A stretch of DNA of 7,442 nucleotides from Lachnospiraceae bacterium (GCA_017523185.1 JAFWXB010000021.1:1-7442); one strand, 5' to 3'. Positions 1 through 6,415 are shown, numbered from the stretch's first letter. Made by a program: numbers and translations. The notes: generated by a model not told the origin, from the sequence alone.

Positions 1-297
1 CGATAATATATATGTCTTATCATCTGTCAACTCTATTTTAGCATAAGCGTCTTGCATTTCTTGTAAAAGTGTATTGTCAAATGGTCTTCCTGATAATTCC
101 AAGCCATTTTTACGGTCGATTTTATTTCTCTCTGCGTGTGTTTCTACAAAGGTATCATTTACATAAGTAGTACCTAAATTTCCTGAAAATCCCACAACTA
201 TCTGTAATCCCAATAAAATCATAAATGCTATCCATGTACTCTTTCGTTTTATAATCTTTTTTATTTCAAAAGATAAAATTAATAACCATTCTTTCAT
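1..297 (-). CDS. ABC-2 type permease, N-terminal 99 residues (3' end beyond window)
   Basis: This is an open reading frame running off the left edge, so only the N-terminal part is visible. The ATG at 297-295 is preceded by AAAGGAG with about 5-6 bases of spacing. The protein starts with a short cytoplasmic segment carrying EIKKI (residues 11-15), then one hydrophobic TM segment (about 21-38), then a polar, presumably extracytoplasmic region. It is a clear paralogue of the permease at 2589-3794: EIKKI, the KS.WI motif near residues 19-23 and GR.....LL.EMQ.AYAKI at residues 70-88 occur at the same positions in both, with 12 of 19 identical in the last block. By analogy it should be a membrane subunit of an ABC exporter working with the ATPase encoded just upstream at 502-1203, from which it is separated by about 200 bases. 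The substrate is unknown. Confidence 0.85.
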   Translation of the reverse strand, partial: MKEWLLILSFEIKKIIKRKSTWIAFMILLGLQIVVGFSGNLGTTYVNDTFVETHAERNKIDRKNGLELSGRPFDNTLLQEMQDAYAKIELTDDKTYILS

Positions 298-501
298 ATT
301 GCTCCTTTTAGAACTTATCATTTCATTTTTATATGTATAATTTTTATAAATATGAAACCTTTCTATTTTTTCTATATAAATTTCATTTTGCAAATTGACT
401 TCTATTACGTTTAATCGTTATTTTAATATGTATTTTACTTATAATAAGCCAAAATAAATTATTTTAGTAAACAATTTTATTTCTTTTATTCTTTTTCTTA
501 C

Positions 502-1203
502 TTATTTTTCTGTATTCATTGTAAGTTTTAAATAAAAATCTTCCAAATTTTCCGTAATCTCTTCTCGTTTTCCACGATATACAAATTGTCCCTCATTCAT
601 TATTAATATTTCTTTTGCAATATGCTCCACATCTGATACAATATGTGTAGATAAAATAACAATACTATCTTTTCCAAGTTCTGCAATTAAATTTCGAAAA
701 CGCACACGTTCTTTTGGGTCAAGTCCTGCTGTTGGTTCATCTAAGACTAATATTTGAGGCTCATTTAACATTGCTTGTGCAATCCCAATTCGCTGTTTCA
801 TACCTCCGGAATACATTTTCATTTTCTTTTTTGCCATATCCTGCATGGCAACCAGTTCTAATAATTCTTCTGTTTTTTCTTTTGCAACTTTTTTGCTAAT
901 GCCTTTTAATGCTGCCATATACATCAGAAAATCTTTTCCTGAAAACTCCGGATAATAGCCAAAATCCTGTGGCAAATATCCTAAAACTGCACGATATTCT
1001 TCTGTTGAAACATCATGTTCATTAAAACAAATACTTCCACTTGTCGGCTCAATAATGCCACAAACCATACGCATTAATGTTGTTTTTCCTGCACCATTTG
1101 CTCCTAAAAGTCCATAGACACCCTCTTGGAACTGTGCTGAAAAACGGTCAACTGCAATTTTATTTTTATATTGTTTTGTTAATTGGTCAATTTTCAACTC
1201 CAT
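502..1203 (-). CDS. ABC transporter ATP-binding protein (ABC-2/BcrA-like exporter type)
   Basis: Cytoplasmic ATPase subunit, 233 residues, that should energise the ABC-2 type permeases encoded on either side. It has all nucleotide-binding motifs: Walker A GANGAGKT (34-41), Q-loop Gln79, signature YSGGMKQ (131-137), Walker B ILVLDEP (151-157, with Asp155 and Glu156), D-loop GLDP (160-163) and the switch His187. The length is that of compact ATPases of the bacitracin/lantibiotic-resistance type, but substrate cannot be read from it. I chose the ATG at 1203-1201 because it has AGGAG seven bases upstream (1211-1215) and begins the family's usual N-terminus (MELKIDQLTKQY). An ATG at 1284 is in frame but would add 27 residues encoded inside the upstream gene. 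The start overlaps the end of the upstream membrane-protein gene by 10 bases (GTATGGAGTTGA), suggesting translational coupling. Confidence 0.95.
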   Translation of the reverse strand: MELKIDQLTKQYKNKIAVDRFSAQFQEGVYGLLGANGAGKTTLMRMVCGIIEPTSGSICFNEHDVSTEEYRAVLGYLPQDFGYYPEFSGKDFLMYMAALKGISKKVAKEKTEELLELVAMQDMAKKKMKMYSGGMKQRIGIAQAMLNEPQILVLDEPTAGLDPKERVRFRNLIAELGKDSIVILSTHIVSDVEHIAKEILIMNEGQFVYRGKREEITENLEDFYLKLTMNTEK

Positions 1204-1898
1204 ACAAATTCTCCTGTTCTTTGAATTGTGCGATATACTTCTCGAATGGTAATTCCCAAAAGCAATATACAAAGTATTGTCCATATAGGTACAAAGCGTT
1301 GTTCATATAAAAACGAATAAATACGATTGATATAAGTTGTCACTCCGATAATGAAAATAGATACCACAATTTCCGTATAATTTCCTATTCTGTTTTTCGT
1401 ATGTCTGCTAATTGCAAGTGACATAGAAGCAGAAAGCAAATACGGTACCATTAAAAACATCGTATTTGCCCACATTCCATTTCCCAGTTGTATTGCAAGT
1501 AATAGTAAAAATCCTATATTTACAAAACCAATCATTAACATTCGCATAAGTATAATACTTTTTAAAGAAAAACGTGCAGTTGCTTCCAGTTCTCCCATTC
1601 CATACCGAAAGGAACGCATGGTATCTGTAATGGATATTGCTACAAGAATTGGAACACCTGCTGCGATTGCTCCGATTTTTATAGCTTCTATATATTTACA
1701 ACAAAATAATGCTACTGCAAAAAATGCAATAGAAGTTATCCATACAGATTTTGAGATATAACGGCATTGTAACAATACTATTTCTCCATAATGTTGTTTT
1801 TGTAATCCGATTTGTTGTATAAATTGGCGTTTTCGCTTTGGCTTAGGTACTTGAACTTGATAATACTTTTTTAACTCTTGTTTCCACCTTCGTTTCAT
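1194..1898 (-). CDS. Six-TM membrane protein of ECF sigma/ABC cassette, possible anti-sigma or sensor
   Basis: A 234-residue protein of no family I can name with certainty. Residues 1-45 are cytoplasmic-looking and strongly basic (MKRRWKQELKKYY, then PKPKRKRQF at 18-26). They are followed by about six hydrophobic segments near residues 52-68, 72-92, 112-137, 143-164, 175-191 and 203-217, and a short charged C-terminus. A conserved-looking block GMGELEATARFSLKSI lies at 100-115 between TM2 and TM3. The ATG has AAAGGAG eight bases upstream (1907-1913). The gene starts 56 bases inside the sigma gene and ends 10 bases inside the ATPase gene, so it belongs to that operon. Its place directly after an ECF sigma gene is where anti-sigma factors are usually encoded, so the basic N-terminal segment could bind the sigma factor. 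It could equally be a permease-like subunit of the exporter. I see no HxxxCxxC zinc anti-sigma motif. Confidence 0.85.
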   Translation of the reverse strand: MKRRWKQELKKYYQVQVPKPKRKRQFIQQIGLQKQHYGEIVLLQCRYISKSVWITSIAFFAVALFCCKYIEAIKIGAIAAGVPILVAISITDTMRSFRYGMGELEATARFSLKSIILMRMLMIGFVNIGFLLLLAIQLGNGMWANTMFLMVPYLLSASMSLAISRHTKNRIGNYTEIVVSIFIIGVTTYINRIYSFLYEQRFVPIWTILCILLLGITIREVYRTIQRTGEFVWS

Positions 1899-2391
1899 CT
1901 GACATACTCCTTTCCAATTTTTTTGTTATTTTTTTTAATTCCCGATAGAGAGCAAAACGTGATATTTCATACATTTCACATAATTCTCTAATCGGAACTT
2001 CATTTACATAACGAAGCAATACTAATTCCTGTTCTTCCTGCGATAATGTCTGCATTGCTTCTTGTAAAGCAATCTGATTAATCAATTGGTCTTCAAATAT
2101 ATTCGTACCTATATCTGTACTGATATGTTGATTTGTTATAATTCTCTCATCTTTTTCTCCCATTTGTTTAAAAATAGCTTCCTTTTCTTGTCTTCGAAAC
2201 TCGTCCATACATAAATTTCTTGCCATTGTATACAACAAAGCAATTGGTTTTCCCATATCGCGATATGTTTTATATTCCAAAAAACGTAAAAATGTTTCTT
2301 GTGTAATATCTTCTGCTATATCTGCATTATGTAGCTTAAAATAGCAAAACCGATAAATTTTATCATATTGTTCTTCAATATCTATCCACAC
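1843..2391 (-). CDS. ECF-type RNA polymerase sigma factor (sigma-70 family)
   Basis: A 182-residue protein with the two-domain layout of extracytoplasmic-function sigma factors. Region 2 spans about residues 6-70: YDKIYRFCYFKL, then the AEDITQETFLRFLE segment that contacts core polymerase and the -10 element. A variable linker follows at 71-105, and region 4 spans about 107-160 with a helix-turn-helix around 133-155 (VPIRELCEMYEISRFALYREL) for the -35 element. The start is GTG at 2391-2389, with AAAGGAG seven bases upstream (2399-2405). The last ~22 residues, after region 4, are a polar Ser/Lys/Thr tail encoded in the overlap with the next gene. It probably directs transcription of its own operon in response to a signal passed by the downstream membrane protein, but no target promoter can be assigned with confidence. 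Confidence 0.92.
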   Translation of the reverse strand: MWIDIEEQYDKIYRFCYFKLHNADIAEDITQETFLRFLEYKTYRDMGKPIALLYTMARNLCMDEFRRQEKEAIFKQMGEKDERIITNQHISTDIGTNIFEDQLINQIALQEAMQTLSQEEQELVLLRYVNEVPIRELCEMYEISRFALYRELKKITKKLERSMSDETKVETRVKKVLSSSST

Positions 2392-2410
2392 AAAATTACT
2401 CCTTTATACC

Positions 2411-2425
2411 TTTTCATTATGAAAA
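2411..2425. promoter_or_regulatory. Perfect 7-1-7 palindrome just upstream of the sigma factor ribosome binding site
   Basis: TTTTCAT-T-ATGAAAA is a perfect palindrome with a one-base centre, lying six bases upstream of the AAAGGAG (2399-2405) that serves the sigma gene. The one-base centre makes an RNA hairpin unlikely, so if functional it would be a DNA-binding site. It is AT-rich, so chance is possible. Confidence 0.2.
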
Positions 2426-2477
2426 AGTTACCTACCTAATTTGTTCTTGTTGTCACTTTCCTCTTACCTTTATTTTT

Positions 2478-2483
2478 ATTATA
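2478..2483 (-). promoter_or_regulatory. Possible -10 element (TATAAT) upstream of the sigma operon
   Basis: A perfect TATAAT on the minus strand lies about 87 bases upstream of the GTG of the sigma gene. The 6-mer 17 bases further upstream (GACTAA) is not a good vegetative -35 element, so the call is weak. In such AT-rich DNA the hexamer will occur by chance. Confidence 0.2.
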
Positions 2484-2525
2484 AAAAAATTATCCACAAC
2501 TTAGTCCCTAACACTTAAAATAAGC

Positions 2526-2557
2526 AACTTTCTTGATTCCGTTAAAATCAAAAAGTT
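2526..2557. promoter_or_regulatory. 12-bp inverted repeat (one bulge) between permease and sigma genes
   Basis: AACTTT-C-TTGATT pairs fully with AATCAAAAAGTT across a seven-base loop, apart from the single bulged C at 2532. It starts 31 bases after the stop codon of the permease gene and lies about 135 bases before the sigma start. In RNA it would form an AU-rich hairpin with only two G-C pairs. On the minus strand it is not followed by a clean T-run, so it is a poor intrinsic terminator. It may be an attenuating structure, a 3'-end stabiliser of the permease mRNA or an operator. Confidence 0.35.
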
Positions 2558-2588
2558 ATAAACGGGTGTAACTATATAAAATCTACAA

Positions 2589-3794
2589 TTATTTTTTCTT
2601 ATAACACCAACATATTTTTCCTAAAACTACTATTATAATACTGATTAGCAAATATCCAACCGGTACTATTTTCCATGTTGGAGCTACTTGTCCAAATAAA
2701 GAAATTGGCTCTATTCCAAACATACCCGTTACCGACAAAAACTGCATTGGAGTAAAACTCCATAAATCAGCAATAATACCATATTTCTGTGGTATCGTAA
2801 ATAACATGGTAACAATAGTAAATGCCATAAAAATACCAACTGCATACGTGCTATTTTTACATATTTGAGAAAGAAATAACACGATTGTCCCTATCATAAT
2901 TCCAGATATGATTACAATTCCATATGCAATCAATGTTGCTTCTCCTACTGAAAATGAATATGGATAATCTGCCCAAATCAACTGAAAAACTGCGTCAAAT
3001 CCTTCTGTTCCATAGACCAAAAATGCTGTTCCAAATGTTACAAATGTAATCATAAAGCAAACCACAAATGCCACACTTATTCCTGCTGTTACTTTTGCCC
3101 AATAAATTATATGTTTTCCATGTTTACTGCATAAAATCAGTTGGTCTGTTTTTTGTAAATATTCCTCTGAAAAACAAGAACAAAGTGTCAATGCTATGGT
3201 TATAGATATAAATAATGCGATTGTATACATCGCATTCACTAATGCTTGATATGCTTCTTTATAGTGAAAAATAATAGGAAAAGAAAGTTTTTCTATTTGT
3301 TCTTTCCAATATGTTTTTTCATTTTCTGTCAAACAATATGTCTCATCTTCTAAACGTGCTTCTAATCTTTTATGGTAACTTTCATAAAATACTTGTTCAT
3401 TTACCTTCCACTCAGAAACTTCCAAAGCAGAAATTGCAATTGCATCACGCACAAATAAAAATACTGCACTATATGGGCGAGCATAGATTTGATATTCCTC
3501 CGTCGTAGAATATTTCTGAATATCTTTTGGAATTTTTGCATAAGCTGTCTGCATTTCTTCTAGCAAATCTTGATTGATACTTCTTCCATGTAACTGCATT
3601 TGATACGCTTTATCTTTTTGAAAACTTTCATATGCTGAAATCGTCATCCCATTATCTGTATCTGTTCCTATTAAAATCACACTCATAATTGTAACGATAA
3701 TCAATAAGATACAAACACCAAGTGAAATCCACATACTTTTATGCAGCATAATCTTTTTTATTTCAAATAAATATAATGTTTTAAATTGGTTCAT
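2589..3794 (-). CDS. ABC-2 type permease with large loop between TM1 and TM2
   Basis: A 401-residue integral membrane protein. The topology reads as a short cytoplasmic N-terminus with EIKKI (11-15), TM1 (about 20-42), a polar region of about 140 residues (43-185) presumably outside the cell, then TM segments near 186-206, 234-261, 284-309, 316-334 and 375-393, ending in a basic tail (KICWCYKKK). The segment FSEEYLQKTDQLILCSKHGK (208-227), between TM2 and TM3, is the cytoplasmic coupling region typical of Clostridia ABC-2 permeases of exporter or resistance systems. The start ATG at 3794-3792 has AAAGGAT six bases upstream. The gene lies upstream of the sigma factor, 197 bases away, and is a paralogue of the permease cut by the left edge, so the exporter may use a heterodimeric membrane part. 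The substrate is unknown. Peptide antibiotic or lantibiotic export is a guess from context. Confidence 0.9.
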   Translation of the reverse strand: MNQFKTLYLFEIKKIMLHKSMWISLGVCILLIIVTIMSVILIGTDTDNGMTISAYESFQKDKAYQMQLHGRSINQDLLEEMQTAYAKIPKDIQKYSTTEEYQIYARPYSAVFLFVRDAIAISALEVSEWKVNEQVFYESYHKRLEARLEDETYCLTENEKTYWKEQIEKLSFPIIFHYKEAYQALVNAMYTIALFISITIALTLCSCFSEEYLQKTDQLILCSKHGKHIIYWAKVTAGISVAFVVCFMITFVTFGTAFLVYGTEGFDAVFQLIWADYPYSFSVGEATLIAYGIVIISGIMIGTIVLFLSQICKNSTYAVGIFMAFTIVTMLFTIPQKYGIIADLWSFTPMQFLSVTGMFGIEPISLFGQVAPTWKIVPVGYLLISIIIVVLGKICWCYKKK

Positions 3795-3854
3795 ATGTTA
3801 TCCTTTCTATTTTTTTATTTTATCTTTCTACTGTGGGTAAAATTGTGCAATATA

Positions 3855-3892
3855 TTACATTTTATCCTTTATAGATAAATGATAAAATGTAA
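3855..3892. promoter_or_regulatory. Perfect 12-bp dyad upstream of the permease gene
   Basis: TTACATTTTATC (3855-3866) and GATAAAATGTAA (3881-3892) are perfect reverse complements around a 14-base loop. The loop itself can pair four more bases (TTTA/TAAA). The dyad begins just downstream of the candidate -10 on the minus strand, so it could be an operator at the transcription start, or a long hairpin at the extreme 5' end of the permease mRNA that protects or controls it. It is by far the longest perfect inverted repeat in the window. Confidence 0.5.
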
Positions 3893-3894
3893 AA

Positions 3895-3922
3895 AATATA
3901 GAGATATATATTTATAAAACAA
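3895..3922 (-). promoter_or_regulatory. Candidate vegetative promoter for the permease gene
   Basis: On the minus strand, TTGTTT (3922-3917) and TATATT (3900-3895) are 16 bases apart, a reasonable sigma-A type promoter. Transcription would start near 3888, giving a leader of roughly 90 bases that opens with the perfect dyad at 3855-3892. The region is AT-rich, so chance matches are common. Confidence 0.35.
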
Positions 3923-4193
3923 TCGTTTCTATAATATATAACGGAAAAAAGATATCATTGTGCGAAAAAAATAAAATACTTTTTTAGTATTGATTTTTAT
4001 TGAAATTATGGATACACTTTTTTTAAGTGAATCAAGAAAAATAAATAACATTCTTCTTTAAGAATACCCAACATTCCATCTGTTGTATGTTTTATATTAC
4101 GAATACAAAACAGCGAATATCTTAATTTAAGAAAACTTTATATAACAAAAATATCTAGTTCTGCAAATTATTAAGAAACTAGAGTTGATAGAT

Positions 4194-4273
4194 ATGAGAA
4201 AAAACTATTTAACAAAAAGAAAGGAGACAGCAATATCTTCTGCTACTTAAACTTAGCAGATTTTCTTGCCTAT
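4194..4273 (+). promoter_or_regulatory. Unusual leader of the HAD gene: Shine-Dalgarno, stem-loop with T-run, short ORF
   Basis: A strong AAAGGAG (4221-4227) is followed by no ATG, GTG or TTG at a usable distance. Next comes a stem-loop CTGCTA/TAGCAG (4241-4246 with 4255-4260, eight-base loop), immediately followed by a T-rich run to 4267, which resembles a small attenuator. A 27-codon ORF starts at ATG 4194 (MRKKLFNKKKG...), is Lys-rich and then hydrophobic, and stops with TGA at 4275-4277, overlapping the HAD ATG as ATGA. That layout would allow translational coupling. The short ORF itself lacks a good ribosome binding site, so it is listed here as a leader and not as a gene. Confidence 0.3.
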
Positions 4274-5119
4274 ATGATTATGCACAATATCAAATTAGTT
4301 GCTCTGGATTTAGATGGTACATTATTTAATAATGAGGGAAAAATTACAGAAAAAACAAAACAAGAAATTAAACGAATTACAAAAAAAGGGGTTCATGTTG
4401 TGATTTCTACAGGTCGACCATATAATGGCGTACCTTTTGCACAAATCAAAGATACTGGAATTGACTATGCGATTGTTACAAATGGCTCTGCCATTTATCG
4501 CATTTCTACAAATGAATGTCTTTATGAAAATTGTATGGATTTTTCTATTACAGAACCAATTCTTCGATTTTTATTAAGCAAAGAAATTCATATTGATACT
4601 TATATCAATGGAGAAGGTTTTACACCAACACGTTGCAGACATGATTTACCACGTTTAAATGTACTCCCTTCTTTAAAAGAATATATTTTGGCTACTCGAA
4701 CTCCAAAAGATGACTTACTTGGTTATGTACGCGACTGTGGAAAAAAGGTTCAAAAAATGACTTTAAATTTCTATCCACAGCCTGACGGAACTCCATCTTA
4801 TCGCGAAGAAGTTCGCCAATTTCTTATCGCCAACCCAAAAATTGAGTGTGTTTGTGGTGGTTATAACAATTTAGAATTTACAAAAGCTGGTGTTACAAAA
4901 GGAAAAGCACTAAAACATCTTGCCGAACTTCTCTCTGTTTCTATCGAACAAACCATGGCAATTGGTGACACCGAAAATGATATTTCTATTTTAAATACGG
5001 CAAATATTGGAGTTGCAATGGGAAATGCGACACCGGAAGTAAAAGCTTTATCCGATTATGTGACAACTTCCAATGAAGAAGATGGCGTTGCAAATGCAAT
5101 TTTGCATTTTGTGAAATAA
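4274..5119 (+). CDS. Cof-type HAD-superfamily (IIB) sugar-phosphate/phosphoester phosphatase
   Basis: A cytoplasmic Mg2+-dependent phosphatase of 281 residues, the usual length for Cof/YidA-like HAD enzymes. Motif I is DLDGT with nucleophile Asp12 and acid/base Asp14. Motif II is STGRP (45-49). The motif III lysine is most likely Lys209 in GVTKGKAL, and motif IV is GDTENDISIL with Asp232 and Asp236 for the metal. Residues about 85-190 between motifs II and III form the type C2 cap that selects the substrate. Members hydrolyse sugar phosphates, FMN or pyridoxal phosphate, and substrate cannot be predicted here. The start is either ATG 4274 or ATG 4280 (MIMHNIKL). Neither has a Shine-Dalgarno sequence nearby, which is odd given the strong ones elsewhere in the window. 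The gene is monocistronic and convergent with the cysteine desulfurase gene. Confidence 0.93.
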   Translation: MIMHNIKLVALDLDGTLFNNEGKITEKTKQEIKRITKKGVHVVISTGRPYNGVPFAQIKDTGIDYAIVTNGSAIYRISTNECLYENCMDFSITEPILRFLLSKEIHIDTYINGEGFTPTRCRHDLPRLNVLPSLKEYILATRTPKDDLLGYVRDCGKKVQKMTLNFYPQPDGTPSYREEVRQFLIANPKIECVCGGYNNLEFTKAGVTKGKALKHLAELLSVSIEQTMAIGDTENDISILNTANIGVAMGNATPEVKALSDYVTTSNEEDGVANAILHFVK

Positions 5120-5171
5120 TATACAAACTACCTATTTTTTCCAAAACGAATGGAATTACATCTACAATATT

Positions 5172-5199
5172 GAAAAAATCAAATAAAATATATTTTTTC
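5172..5199. terminator. Possible weak bidirectional terminator between convergent genes
   Basis: GAAAAAAT (5172-5179) and ATTTTTTC (5192-5199) are perfect reverse complements with a 12-base loop. They sit 52 bases after the HAD stop and 34 bases after the cysteine desulfurase stop on the other strand. An A-tract/T-tract stem of this kind could serve both directions, but it has a single G-C pair, so its strength is doubtful. Confidence 0.35.
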
Positions 5200-5233
5200 T
5201 AATTATTTAATAAAAATTTGTTTATATGCGTTT

Positions 5234-6415
5234 CTATACATCTTCTACTCGCCTTAATACTTCTACCGAATGTTTTAATACGCTTATGGTTTTATCTATA
5301 TCTTTCTTTGTGGTTTCTCGTCCCATAGAAAAACGAATTGTTCCATAAGCGTATTCTTTTGGTACATCAATTGCTTGAATTACATGAGAAATACTCGTAA
5401 TTCCGGTATTACAAGCCGAACCTGCGGAAGCAAAAATACCTTCTTCTTCCAATAATACAAGCAACGCTGTAGCATTCACATTTTTTATGGAAAAACTAAT
5501 ATTTCCCGGAAGACGTTTTGACGGATGTCCATTGTAAAACACTTGTGGAATTTCTTTTAATACTCGTTTTACAAAATAATTTCGCAAGGTTGAAAGCTCT
5601 CTGCGTTTTCTTGACATTTCTTTTGAGGAAATTGACAATGCTTTTGCCATGCCCACAATTCCTGCTACATTTTCCGTACCTGCTCGTTTTCCTTTTTCTT
5701 GTGCTCCCCCATGAATAAACGACGGAATCGACAATCCTTCTCGTACATATAAAAATCCCACACCTTTTGGTCCATGAAATTTATGTGCACTTGCACTTAA
5801 CATATCAATTGGCAATTTTCTTACAGAAATTGGAATTTGTCCTACTGCCTGTACTGCATCTGTATGAAAAAAAATATGATTTTTTCTTGCAATACGACCA
5901 ATTTCTTCTATTGGTTCTAATGTACCAATTTCATTATTTGCATACATTACAGATATTAATGTTACATTATCTTTTATTTGAAAACTATCTTTTCCTTTTT
6001 GTATAACTGATTTCATTTGTTCTAAATCCACAATTCCATTTTCATCTACATCTAAATAGGTAACTTTATAATCTAAACTTTCCAAATATTCACAAGAATG
6101 TAAAACTGCATGATGTTCAATTTTTGATGTTAAAATGTGCTTTCCAATATGTTTTCTATCACCTGCAATACTTTTTATTGCCCAATTATCAGATTCACTT
6201 CCTCCTGATGTAAAAAAAATCTCTGATGGTTTTGCATCAATTGTTAATGCAATCTCTTTTCTCGCCTGCTCTATTGCATTTTTTGCCTCAGCACCCAGTT
6301 CATAAGTAGTTGATGCGTTTCCGTATTTTTTTATGAAATAGTGTTCCATAGCATACGATACTTCCGGCAACAGTTCTGTTGTTGCAGCATTATCAAGATA
6401 AATTTTATTACTCAT
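5234..6415 (-). CDS. Cysteine desulfurase (NifS/IscS family, class V aminotransferase fold)
   Basis: A PLP enzyme of 393 residues that converts L-cysteine to L-alanine and leaves a persulfide for Fe-S cluster assembly or tRNA thiolation. Visible landmarks are the N-terminal YLDNAATT (6-13), TSGGSESDNWAI (69-80), EHHAVL (100-105) with the ring-stacking His101, YANNEIGT (158-165), TDAVQ with the PLP-contacting Asp186 and Gln189, SAHKFHGPKG (209-218) with Schiff-base Lys212, RAGTENV (244-250) and the catalytic-loop Cys335 in SAGSACNTG (330-338). The length and cysteine loop fit group I enzymes. It cannot be assigned to NifS or IscS by sequence alone, because no scaffold gene (iscU/nifU) or thiI is adjacent. 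The ATG at 6415-6413 has AAAGGGG six bases upstream (6422-6428). It is divergent from the flippase gene with only 41 bases between them. Confidence 0.95.
   Translation of the reverse strand: MSNKIYLDNAATTELLPEVSYAMEHYFIKKYGNASTTYELGAEAKNAIEQARKEIALTIDAKPSEIFFTSGGSESDNWAIKSIAGDRKHIGKHILTSKIEHHAVLHSCEYLESLDYKVTYLDVDENGIVDLEQMKSVIQKGKDSFQIKDNVTLISVMYANNEIGTLEPIEEIGRIARKNHIFFHTDAVQAVGQIPISVRKLPIDMLSASAHKFHGPKGVGFLYVREGLSIPSFIHGGAQEKGKRAGTENVAGIVGMAKALSISSKEMSRKRRELSTLRNYFVKRVLKEIPQVFYNGHPSKRLPGNISFSIKNVNATALLVLLEEEGIFASAGSACNTGITSISHVIQAIDVPKEYAYGTIRFSMGRETTKKDIDKTISVLKHSVEVLRRVEDV

Larger units (their letters stand above)
3795..4273. other. 479-base non-coding divergent intergenic region
   Basis: This is very AT-rich and separates the minus-strand permease gene from the plus-strand HAD gene. 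From left to right I see the permease leader; a perfect 12+12 dyad (3855-3892) overlapping a candidate minus promoter (3895-3922); a TATAAT on the plus strand (3930-3935) without a convincing -35; and small hairpins at 3975-3991 (AATACT/AGTATT), 4050-4065 (ATTCTT/AAGAAT), 4120-4132 (TCTTAA/TTAAGA) and 4155-4182 (CTAGTT/AACTAG). After these comes a Shine-Dalgarno sequence (4221-4227) and a stem-loop (4241-4267) before the HAD start. I recognise no tRNA, T-box, riboswitch or convincing long coding frame. Confidence 0.6.

Noticed and set aside
449..467. CTAAAATAA/TTATTTTGG palindrome downstream of the ATPase gene, considered as a terminator.
   Set aside because: It is almost pure A-T, has no proper loop and no T-run after it on the minus strand. 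A further cassette gene follows at 297.
1204..1284. In-frame extension of the ABC ATPase start to an ATG at 1284.
   Set aside because: The extra 27 residues are unlike ATPase sequence and lie inside the upstream gene, whereas ATG 1203 has a well-placed AGGAG.
2490..2498. TTATCCACA, a perfect DnaA-box consensus, in the gap upstream of the sigma gene.
   Set aside because: It is a single copy with no cluster of boxes, no dnaA/dnaN neighbours and no unwinding-element layout, so it is not an origin. Chance is likely in AT-rich DNA.
3975..3991. AATACT/AGTATT hairpin followed by a T-run on the minus strand, terminator-like.
   Set aside because: No minus-strand gene ends nearby (the next one upstream on that strand stops at 5234, beyond the HAD gene), and the six-base stem has little G-C content.
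2532..4040. The words GAATCAAGAAA and TTTTAAGTG occur both upstream of the sigma gene (minus strand) and upstream of the HAD gene (plus strand, about 4020-4040).
   Set aside because: The order and spacing of the two words differ between the sites and the words are AT-rich, so a shared regulatory site is not supported.
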